Source: Sphingomonadales bacterium
GTDB lineage: Bacteria > Pseudomonadota > Alphaproteobacteria > Sphingomonadales > Sphingomonadaceae
Direction: 5' to 3'
NCBI GenBank assembly: GCA_027486275.1
Contig: JAIXPM010000250.1
Coordinates: 1 to 6,381, forward strand
Length of the DNA stretch: 6,381 nt
The notes below the pieces were generated by a model, which saw nothing but the letters and a program-made list of their open reading frames with translations, was not told the origin of the DNA and searched no databases. Positions within the stretch are counted from its first letter, which is position 1, and every line of letters begins with the position of its first letter. Made by a program: the position numbers and the translations under genes. This document shows, in pieces, positions 1-5,371 of this stretch.

Positions 1-1
1 A

Positions 2-103
2 CCGAAAGTCCGCTACGCGCCGATGGCAAATGCAGCCCAGGTCGCGCCCGAGGCTGCTCGTGAAAAACCACGACTGTCGCAGCTCAACCCAGTCCAGGCA
101 TAA
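2..103 (+). CDS. Possible C-terminal end of a convergent plus-strand gene (partial)
   Basis: Reading frame 2 is open from the left edge for 33 codons and stops at TAA (101-103). The peptide ends in LSQLNPVQA and has an ordinary, charged, protein-like composition. I do not recognise it. No minus-strand gene occupies this stretch, so a gene running in from the left and converging on the amidohydrolase would fit. Against it, GC at the third codon position is clearly lower than in the other genes here, and frame 1 is also open to a TGA at 61-63. The start lies outside the window. It could equally be non-coding intergenic DNA. Confidence 0.3.
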   Translation, partial: PKVRYAPMANAAQVAPEAAREKPRLSQLNPVQA

Positions 104-116
104 GTCCTTGCATCTA

Positions 117-144
117 AAGCCCCCTGCCCTCCCCATCAGGGCTT
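117..144 (-). terminator. Weak terminator-like hairpin at the amidohydrolase stop
   Basis: On the minus strand AAGCCCTG (144-137) can pair with CAGGGGGCTT (126-117), giving an 8-bp GC-rich stem with a two-base bulge and a loop of about 10 nt. The stem overlaps the amidohydrolase TGA (138-136). Only a short T run (CTTTAG) follows, so this is at best a poor intrinsic terminator. Its place between two possibly convergent genes is the main support. Confidence 0.3.
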
Positions 145-1848
145 GCGCTCGAACACCACCTGCCCCCGAAACAGCGTTATATCCGCCTTCATGTCCTTGA
201 TGGCGGCGGTAGGCACCGAATAGGGGTCGCGGTCCCAGACGGCGATGTCGGCGGCTTTGCCCACGGCCAGCGCGCCGGAGCCGTCGGCGCGGATCAGGGG
301 CGCGGCCCAGCTGGTGTAGCTTTTCAGGGCGGTGTGGATGTCCACGCTTTCGGCGGTGCCAAAGGGGGCGTCTCCCCACACCTTGCCGCTGGTTTCGCGG
401 GCGGTGGAGGACCACAGGCCGAGCCGGGCGGGGAATGGTGTGACGCCGGTATCAGAGCCGCCGCCCCACAGGATGCCGTTCTTCACATAGGTGGCATAGG
501 GGTTGAGGCGCAGGGAGCGGGCCGGGCCGAGGTTGGCGGCGTAGATGTCCCCGATCCACCAGGTGAAGGTGGCCTGGGTTTCGGGATAGCCGGAGCCATA
601 GTCGCGTTGCAGGGCGGCCATGGTGGCGATGGCGTGATCGGTGGGCGTGTTGGTGTGGATGATGGAGAGGCGCAGGTCTTTCACCGGGTGGGTTTTCAGC
701 GCGTCGGCATAGCCATCCACCACCCAGTCGATCGCCTTGTCTCCGATGGCGTGGGTGCCGATGCCGATATCGGCGTTGATGAACATGGCGATCATCTGGC
801 GATATTCGGCGGGATCGATCTGGGGATAGCCGCTGTTGCCCTTGGCGATTTCGGTGCGGTGGTGGTTCCAGTCTTCATACATCCAGGCCGTGGGCGCCGC
901 GCCGCTGCCATCCATGAAGAGTTTGACGCCGCACACGCTGAGCGAGCCGCCCGCGACGGGGGCAATTTCGGTCTTGGCACGCTGGATTTCGGCCAGGGCC
1001 TTGGTGGCGGTGGCCATGGAGCGGCCGCCAGAGAACAGCACGCAGGCGTTGATCGGGAAGTTGCCGGCCTTGGCGAGGCCGAGATAGGCCTGCCAATCCT
1101 CGCGACCGATGCTGGGGTCTTTAAATCCGGTCATGCCTTCTTCGTGCAGGCGGCGGATCATGTGGGAGAGCGCGGCCTTGCGCTGTTCCACGGTGGGTTC
1201 TGGGATGAGGCGGGTGATCAGTTCCTGCGCGGTTTCCTTCATCACGCCGGCGGGGCGGCCATCCGGGAGTTTTTCGATGGTGCCGGCGGTGGGGGTTGGG
1301 GTGGTGGCAGTGACGCCGGCCATTTTGAGCGCGAGGCCGTTGGCGACGCCATAGTGGCCCGTGGTGTTTTCCAGCCAGACAGGATTGTCGGGGCTGACGG
1401 CATCAAGCTCGGCGGCGGTGGGGTAGCGGCCGTCGGCAAACTTGCCTTCGTCCCAGCCGACGCCCAGCACCCATTGGCCCTTGGGCGTGGTGGCAACGCG
1501 GGCTTTCACGGCGGTCACCATATCCTCCACCGAACGCGCGCCGCCCAGCGCGATCTGGTTCAGTTCGCCAAGGCCAGTGGAGAGGATGTGGGCGTGGGTA
1601 TCGATCAGGCCGGGCGTGGCGGCGCGGCCCTTCAGATCGATCACCTTGGTTTTCGGACCGATCAAGGCGCTGATGCTGGCATCGCTGCCCACCGCGGCGA
1701 TCTTGCCGCCGCTGATGGCCAGCGCCTGGACCACGCTGTCCTTCGCATCGGCAGTAATGATGCGGCCGCGGAGGAGGACGGTATCGGCGGGTGCCGCCAG
1801 TGCGGATGTTGCCAGCAGCGCCGTTGCTGCCATCAAATGCCTAATCAT
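136..1848 (-). CDS. Exported YtcJ-like amidohydrolase (Amidohydro_3 family)
   Basis: A metal-dependent hydrolase of the amidohydrolase superfamily, YtcJ-like/Amidohydro_3 branch, predicted to be exported. Its substrate cannot be told from sequence. Numbered from the chosen start (570 aa): signal peptide 1-18 (MIRHLMAATALLATSALA, cut before AP); N-terminal beta-sandwich strand TVLLRGRIITADA; metal-binding HxH in TPGLIDTHAHIL (His85, His87); GVKLFMDGSG (Lys309); THAIGDKAID (His366); SIIHTNTP (His398); and WGGGSDTGVTPF with the likely catalytic Asp466. The C-terminal strand motif VGKAADIAVWDRDP closes the fold, so the family looks complete. I chose ATG at 1848-1846 because AGGGGG lies 6 nt upstream and a clean signal peptide follows. 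An upstream ATG at 1905 would add 19 residues that mask the signal peptide. It is 73 bp downstream of gpmA and may have its own promoter. A short TTPTPT run near residues 182-187 is low complexity. Confidence 0.9.
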   Translation of the reverse strand: MIRHLMAATALLATSALAAPADTVLLRGRIITADAKDSVVQALAISGGKIAAVGSDASISALIGPKTKVIDLKGRAATPGLIDTHAHILSTGLGELNQIALGGARSVEDMVTAVKARVATTPKGQWVLGVGWDEGKFADGRYPTAAELDAVSPDNPVWLENTTGHYGVANGLALKMAGVTATTPTPTAGTIEKLPDGRPAGVMKETAQELITRLIPEPTVEQRKAALSHMIRRLHEEGMTGFKDPSIGREDWQAYLGLAKAGNFPINACVLFSGGRSMATATKALAEIQRAKTEIAPVAGGSLSVCGVKLFMDGSGAAPTAWMYEDWNHHRTEIAKGNSGYPQIDPAEYRQMIAMFINADIGIGTHAIGDKAIDWVVDGYADALKTHPVKDLRLSIIHTNTPTDHAIATMAALQRDYGSGYPETQATFTWWIGDIYAANLGPARSLRLNPYATYVKNGILWGGGSDTGVTPFPARLGLWSSTARETSGKVWGDAPFGTAESVDIHTALKSYTSWAAPLIRADGSGALAVGKAADIAVWDRDPYSVPTAAIKDMKADITLFRGQVVFERKP

Positions 1849-1849
1849 C

Positions 1850-1877
1850 GTCTGCCCCCTGCCCGGTTGAGGCAGAC
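1850..1877 (-). promoter_or_regulatory. Hairpin overlapping the amidohydrolase ribosome binding site
   Basis: A perfect 7-bp inverted repeat, GTCTGCC (1877-1871 on the minus strand) and GGCAGAC (1856-1850), with a 14-nt loop. It ends one base before the ATG. The Shine-Dalgarno AGGGGG (1860-1855) sits partly in the loop and partly in the 3' arm. In the transcript this could modulate translation initiation. No conservation data are available, so function is inferred from position only. Confidence 0.35.
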
Positions 1878-1921
1878 AGTCTGGCGAAGTCTGGACGGCC
1901 GTCAAGCTTTTGGCGCGCGCC

Positions 1922-2599
1922 TCAGATATAGCGCCGCGAAATCGCCGTCAGATCGTCGGCCAGGTCATAGACCATGGGCTGACCGGTGGGAATTTCCTCG
2001 TGGACGATCTCGTCGTTCGACAGGCCGGAGAGGTGCTTGACAAGGGCGCGCAGCGAATTGCCGTGGGCGGCGATGATGACGCGCTTACCGGCCTTGAGTT
2101 CGGGCGCGATGGCCTGTTCCCAATAGGGAAGCACGCGGGCGATCGTGTCTTTCAGGCTTTCGGCGGTCGGGATGGCGATGCCGGCATAGCGGCGATCGGC
2201 AGCGAGATCGAATTCACCGCCCGGCTCCAGCGGCGGCGGCGGCACGTCGAAGCTGCGGCGCCAGATCTTCACCTGGTCTTCGCCATATTTTGCGGCGGTG
2301 TCGGCCTTGTTGAGGCCGGTGAGGCCGCCATAGTGGCGCTCGTTCAGCTGCCAGTTCTTGGTGACCGGCAGCCACAGCCGGCCCATGGATTCGAGCGCGA
2401 GATTAAGCGTCTTGATCGCCCTGCTCTGCACGCTGGTGAAGGCGACATCGAAATCGAGGCCGGCGGCCGCCATGCGCTGGCCAGCGTCGCTGGCTTCGGC
2501 GACACCCTGATCGGTGAGGCCCACGTCCCACCAGCCAGTGAAACGGTTTTCAAGGTTCCACTGGCTTTGGCCGTGGCGGAGAAGGACGAGTGTTGGCAT
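1922..2599 (-). CDS. gpmA: 2,3-bisphosphoglycerate-dependent phosphoglycerate mutase
   Basis: Cytosolic glycolytic/gluconeogenic enzyme interconverting 3- and 2-phosphoglycerate through a phosphohistidine intermediate. The 225 residues match a short bacterial dPGM. The N-terminal [10 protein letters not shown] carries Arg8 and the phospho-acceptor His9. [13 protein letters not shown] follows at 20-32. Arg60 lies in [21 protein letters not shown] (87-98) holds the acid/base Glu87. Arg114/Arg115 and the FDVPPPP loop (117-123) are substrate-side elements. [10 protein letters not shown] is at 143-152, and the second catalytic His179 is in [10 protein letters not shown]. All key residues are present. 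The ATG at 2599 places the RHG motif as expected for the family. No Shine-Dalgarno is visible upstream (CCGCGCCC directly precedes ATG). It follows the P-II gene by 63 bp containing a strong inverted repeat, so it may be a separate transcription unit. Broad-specificity histidine phosphatases share the RHG motif, but the [11 protein letters not shown] and [12 protein letters not shown] blocks favour true GpmA. Confidence 0.96.
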   Translation of the reverse strand: MPTLVLLRHGQSQWNLENRFTGWWDVGLTDQGVAEASDAGQRMAAAGLDFDVAFTSVQSRAIKTLNLALESMGRLWLPVTKNWQLNERHYGGLTGLNKADTAAKYGEDQVKIWRRSFDVPPPPLEPGGEFDLAADRRYAGIAIPTAESLKDTIARVLPYWEQAIAPELKAGKRVIIAAHGNSLRALVKHLSGLSNDEIVHEEIPTGQPMVYDLADDLTAISRRYI

Positions 2600-2611
2600 G
2601 GGCGCGGTTTA

Positions 2612-2656
2612 GCAGGCGCGGGCAGCGTTGCCAGCCCCTCAATTCACCGCGCCTGC
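2612..2656 (-). repeat. Perfect 10-bp inverted repeat between P-II gene and gpmA
   Basis: On the minus strand GCAGGCGCGG (2656-2647) and CCGCGCCTGC (2621-2612) are exact reverse complements, separated by 25 nt. The transcript could form a very stable stem-loop starting 6 nt after the P-II stop codon and ending 12 nt before the gpmA ATG. The loop holds a smaller GCA/TGC pairing. No T run follows (TAAACC), so it is not a textbook intrinsic terminator. It could act as a terminator without a U tract, an mRNA-stabilising or processing structure, or an operator. Confidence 0.5.
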
Positions 2657-2662
2657 GGTCGA

Positions 2663-3001
2663 TCAGAGCGCCAGCTGATCGATTTCGCCGGTGCGGATGC
2701 GCACGGCATTGGCAATGGCGGAAACGAAGATCTTGCCATCCCCCACGGTGCCGGTGTGGGCGGCATGGGCGATGGCATCGGTCACGCGCGCCATGTCGTC
2801 ATCGTCCACCACCACTTCGATCTGCAGCTTGGGTACCAGGTTGAGATTATGTTCGGCACCGCGATAGGCCTCGGCCTGGCCTTGCTGGCGGCCGAAGCCG
2901 CGCACTTCGGTCACGGTCATGCCCTGCACGCCGGCCTGCATCAGGGCCTCGCGCACGTCTTCCAGCCGGAACGGCTTGATGATGGCCGTGATGAGCTTCA
3001 T
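2663..3001 (-). CDS. P-II family nitrogen regulatory protein with His at position 51
   Basis: Cytosolic trimeric P-II signal protein (GlnB/GlnK family), which senses ATP/ADP and 2-oxoglutarate and controls nitrogen metabolism by binding target proteins through its T-loop. Starting at MKLITAIIKPF gives exactly 112 residues, the standard family length. An in-frame ATG at 3064 would add 21 non-family residues. Visible elements: MTVTEVRGFGRQ (28-39, with Gln39 of the 2-oxoglutarate site), T-loop Tyr46-Arg47-Gly48, Lys58 in VPK, TGTVGDGKIF (83-92, with Lys90 of the nucleotide site) and Arg101/Arg103 in RIRTGE. The residue uridylylated by GlnD in E. coli, Tyr51, is His here (codon CAT, 2851-2849). 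Neither amtB nor glnA is adjacent, so I leave the symbol open between glnB, glnK and a divergent paralogue. The Shine-Dalgarno is weak: GGGGA about 12 nt upstream. It lies 106 bp after the DUF2007 gene. Confidence 0.95.
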   Translation of the reverse strand: MKLITAIIKPFRLEDVREALMQAGVQGMTVTEVRGFGRQQGQAEAYRGAEHNLNLVPKLQIEVVVDDDDMARVTDAIAHAAHTGTVGDGKIFVSAIANAVRIRTGEIDQLAL

Positions 3002-3035
3002 GCTGTTTTTCTGTCCCCGAGCGTCATGGCATAAA

Positions 3036-3048
3036 GCCTGCCGCAGGC
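3036..3048. promoter_or_regulatory. 13-bp dyad in the P-II upstream region
   Basis: GCCTG-CCG-CAGGC is a perfect 5-bp inverted repeat with a 3-base centre, lying 35-47 bp upstream of the P-II start within the 106-bp gap 3002-3107. It could be a small transcript hairpin or a regulator site. I found no convincing sigma-70 pair and no sigma-54 site (GG-N10-GC) in this gap. In a GC-rich genome a dyad this short can arise by chance. Confidence 0.2.
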
Positions 3049-3107
3049 GAATTGGTAGCAACATAAGGCGTTTGCCGGTTGCGACGAATGGGCAGGCCGG
3101 AACGGCC

Positions 3108-3311
3108 TTAGAACGGGCGGGCTAACTCGGTTCGGGCGAGATCCAGATCGTCTTCATCCACCATCAGGCGGATGCCCGAAACACCGGGGCCGATCAGGCT
3201 GGCGATTCCAGCATCGAACAATATGGCCGGGATACCGGCGGATTCCAGCCGGCTCCGCATGATTTCGGCTTCCACGGGCGAGTAGAGCGTATCGACGCAG
3301 GCAAGACCCAT
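3108..3311 (-). CDS. DUF2007 family small protein
   Basis: A 67-residue protein resembling the DUF2007 family (putative prokaryotic signal-transducing domain). No biochemical function is established that I can name. The pattern fits: TLYSPVEAEIMRSRLESAGIPA (a strand, then a helix that recurs in these proteins as 'changes in what the molecule sees', residues 8-29, shown in part only), then the IRLMVDEDDLDLARTEL strand-helix near the C-terminus (47-63). There is no signal peptide or membrane segment. Its ATG (3311-3309) shares one base with the stop of the preceding gene (TGATG), and no separate Shine-Dalgarno is evident, so translation is probably coupled to the split-barrel gene. It ends with TAA at 3110-3108; a weak AGGCC/GGCCT hairpin overlaps the stop but has no T run. 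Confidence 0.8.
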   Translation of the reverse strand: MGLACVDTLYSPVEAEIMRSRLESAGIPAILFDAGIASLIGPGVSGIRLMVDEDDLDLARTELARPF

Positions 3312-3868
3312 CAGCAGTAGGGCAGCACGGCGGGCGGCGTCACCGGTAGGCCGTCGATGGAACGGTTACGCTCCTGATATTTGGTGAGGCGGGCGGCCGG
3401 ATCATCTTGCACGAAATATTTTCGCAGGGTCTGGCGTTCTTCCACCAGTGCCATCTTCGGCACGGCCCAGCCGCAGCTGGTCTGGGTGCTGTCCACATCG
3501 ATCACGAAGATCTGCCGCACACCGCGTTCGATGGTGAATTGCGCGGCCAGCGCGGCCCACTCCGCATCCTGCGGCAGCACCGAGCGGCCGCGGCCATAGA
3601 TGCGGTAGATCAGCGCCGGTTGGTCGAAGGCGCAGAGCATGATGGTGATGCGGCCATCGGCGGCGAGGTGCGCGTGAGTTTCATTGCCGCTGCCGCCAAA
3701 ATCGAGATAAGCGCATTGCCGCCCGCCATCGAGCACGCGGAACGTGTCCATGCCCTTGGGGCTAAGGTTGATGCGAGCGCCTTCTGCGGCGGTGGCGACG
3801 AAAAACACCGGCTGGCGGGCGATGAAGGCGGCGTGATCGGCGGTAATTTGATCAAAGAATTCCGACAT
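3311..3868 (-). CDS. Pyridoxamine 5'-phosphate oxidase family (FMN split-barrel) protein
   Basis: A 185-residue protein related to the pyridoxamine 5'-phosphate oxidase-like FMN-binding split-barrel superfamily, probably a cytosolic flavin-dependent oxidoreductase of unknown substrate. It is not canonical PdxH. Visible blocks: FFVATAAEGARINLSPKG (22-39), a first beta-hairpin with the conserved NLSPKGMDTF stretch; YLDFGGSGNETHAHL (54-68); RITIMLCAFDQPALIYRIYG (73-92), the central strands; and the C-terminal GWAVPKMAL plus NRSIDGLP (168-175). The start is well supported by GGGAGGA 4 nt upstream, which abuts the tldD stop codon. The intergenic distance to tldD is 11 bp and the stop overlaps the DUF2007 start by one base, so this is the middle gene of a tight trio. 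FMN binding is inferred from family resemblance. Confidence 0.88.
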   Translation of the reverse strand: MSEFFDQITADHAAFIARQPVFFVATAAEGARINLSPKGMDTFRVLDGGRQCAYLDFGGSGNETHAHLAADGRITIMLCAFDQPALIYRIYGRGRSVLPQDAEWAALAAQFTIERGVRQIFVIDVDSTQTSCGWAVPKMALVEERQTLRKYFVQDDPAARLTKYQERNRSIDGLPVTPPAVLPYC

Positions 3869-3872
3869 GCAG

Positions 3873-3879
3873 TCCTCCC
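3873..3879 (-). promoter_or_regulatory. Strong Shine-Dalgarno for the split-barrel gene
   Basis: GGGAGGA lies 4 nt before the ATG at 3868, directly after the tldD TGA (3882-3880). It is the best ribosome binding site in the window. It fixes the start of the split-barrel gene and allows ribosomes finishing tldD to reinitiate. Confidence 0.75.
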
Positions 3880-5310
3880 TCAGCCGGCGGTACCGCCCAC
3901 CGTCAATCCATCGACCAGCAGGGTCGGCTGGCCAACGCCGGCCGGCACGCTCTGCCCGCCCTTGCCGCAGATGCCAACGCCTTCATCCAGTGCCATGTCG
4001 TTGCCGATAGCGCGCACACGGGTGAGCACATCGGGGCCATTGCCGATCAGCGTGGCGCCCTTCAGCGGGCGGCCCAGCCGGCCATTTTCGATCTCATAGG
4101 CTTCGGTGCAGGAAAACACGAACTTGCCGCTGGTGATGTCGACCTGGCCGCCGCCGAAGCTCTTGGCAAAAATGCCCTTCTTCACGCTCGACAGAATATT
4201 GCCCGGGTCTTCGCTGCCGCCCAGCATGAAGGTGTTGGTCATGCGCGGCATCGGGGCGTGGGCATAGCTCTCGCGGCGGCCATTGCCGGTGGGGGCGACC
4301 CCCATCAAGCGGGCGTTGAGGCGATCCTGCATGTAACCTTTCAGGATGCCGTCCTCGATCAGGGTGGTGCGACCGGTGGGGGTGCCCTCATCGTCCACGG
4401 TCAGGCTGCCGCGGCGTTGATCGAGGCTGCCATCGTCCACAACGGTGACGCCGGGAGCGGCCACGCGTTCGCCGATGCGGCCCGAAAAGGCGCTGGTGCC
4501 CTTGCGGTTGAAATCGCCTTCCAGGCCGTGCCCGATGGCTTCGTGCAGCAGGATGCCAGGCCAGCCGGGGCCGAGCACCACGGTCATCTCGCCGGCCGGG
4601 GCATCGACGGAATCAAGGTTCACCAGCGCCTGCGCCAGCGCAATATCGATGGCGCCTTCCCAGGCGGCGTCCTGGAACAGCGCGTCATAGAGATAACGCC
4701 CACCCAGCCCGTGGAAGCCGGTTTCGCGGCGGCCGTTCTTTTCCGCCACGATCTGCACGTTCAGCCGTACCAGTGGACGCACGTCGCGCACGCGGGTGCC
4801 ATCACCGCGCAGGATTTCGACCACGTTCCAGCTGCCGAGCAGGCTGGCCGACACCTGCACCACGCTCGGATCGCGGGCGCGGGCGGCAGCGTCGATCTGC
4901 TGCATCAGCGCCACCTTGGCGGAAAAATCCACGCCAGCCAGCGGATTGGCATCGGTATAGCGCCGGGCGTTGGTGGGCATAGGCGGCATCGCCATGGTGC
5001 CGCCGTGGCCATCACGCACCACCTTGATGGTGTCGGCAGCGCGCGCGATGGCGGCGTGCGACAGATCATTGGCGTGGGCAAAGGCGGTCATCTCGCCAGC
5101 CACACCGCGCAGGCCAAAACCCTTTACCGTATCGAAACTGGCCGATTTCAGCCGGCCATCGTCAAAGGCGAAACTTTCGGACACACCATATTGCAGATAA
5201 AGTTCGCCATCGTCGCAGCCGTTCAGCGCGTCAGCGACCTGCGCGGCGGTGCGATCGGGATCAAGCCCGGTATCGGTGTAGAACAGCTGGGTGGCATCAG
5301 GTGTGGTCAT
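3880..5310 (-). CDS. tldD: TldD zinc metallopeptidase
   Basis: TldD subunit of the TldD/TldE (PmbA) metalloprotease, a cytosolic heterodimer in E. coli that degrades unfolded or leader peptides, matures microcin B17 and affects CcdA stability. The 476 residues are close to E. coli TldD (about 481) and look complete. The zinc motif HEAIGHGLEGD gives His256, Glu257 and His261 (HExxxH). The third zinc ligand, a Cys in E. coli, corresponds to Cys448 in GICGKGGQSVPAGVGQP. The N-terminal half has the family's ESFAFDDGRLKSASF (45-59) and GFGLRGVAGEMTAFAHAND (64-82). The C-terminal FGGGQVDITSGKFVFSCTEAY (385-405) and the VGGTAG end are typical. No clear Shine-Dalgarno precedes the ATG at 5310. The usual partner gene pmbA/tldE is not in the window, so it must be elsewhere. 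It leads a tight trio with the split-barrel and DUF2007 genes. Confidence 0.97.
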   Translation of the reverse strand: MTTPDATQLFYTDTGLDPDRTAAQVADALNGCDDGELYLQYGVSESFAFDDGRLKSASFDTVKGFGLRGVAGEMTAFAHANDLSHAAIARAADTIKVVRDGHGGTMAMPPMPTNARRYTDANPLAGVDFSAKVALMQQIDAAARARDPSVVQVSASLLGSWNVVEILRGDGTRVRDVRPLVRLNVQIVAEKNGRRETGFHGLGGRYLYDALFQDAAWEGAIDIALAQALVNLDSVDAPAGEMTVVLGPGWPGILLHEAIGHGLEGDFNRKGTSAFSGRIGERVAAPGVTVVDDGSLDQRRGSLTVDDEGTPTGRTTLIEDGILKGYMQDRLNARLMGVAPTGNGRRESYAHAPMPRMTNTFMLGGSEDPGNILSSVKKGIFAKSFGGGQVDITSGKFVFSCTEAYEIENGRLGRPLKGATLIGNGPDVLTRVRAIGNDMALDEGVGICGKGGQSVPAGVGQPTLLVDGLTVGGTAG

Positions 5311-5371
5311 GGCGAAGATATGGGCCAGCCATGGCCAAAGGGAAAGAGGTCAGTCGCCGCAGCCGCCGCAA

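Noticed and set aside
1849..1905. N-terminal extension of the amidohydrolase to an ATG at 1905
   Set aside because: The extra 19 residues would bury an otherwise clear signal peptide, whereas the ATG at 1848 has AGGGGG at proper spacing.
334..2040. Long plus-strand open frame (568 codons) opposite the amidohydrolase
   Set aside because: Its product is Gly/Ala/His-rich with no recognisable domain, and it lies antisense to a complete amidohydrolase with all metal ligands. High third-position GC leaves few stops on the opposite strand.
1910..3034. Plus-strand open frame (374 codons) opposite gpmA and the P-II gene
   Set aside because: It spans two well-supported genes and the gap between them, and has no domain signature; it is an artefact of GC-rich codon bias.
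3002..3064. N-terminal extension of the P-II protein to an ATG at 3064
   Set aside because: P-II proteins begin at the MKxIxAIIKPF strand and are 112 residues long; the extension has no family counterpart.
3094..3108. AGGCC/GGCCT hairpin at the DUF2007 stop as a terminator
   Set aside because: Only a 5-bp stem with no T run after it; not convincing as an intrinsic terminator.
5323..5336. GGCCA/TGGCC hairpin upstream of tldD
   Set aside because: A 5-bp stem with a 4-nt loop and no T run; expected by chance in GC-rich DNA, and not at a clear regulatory position.
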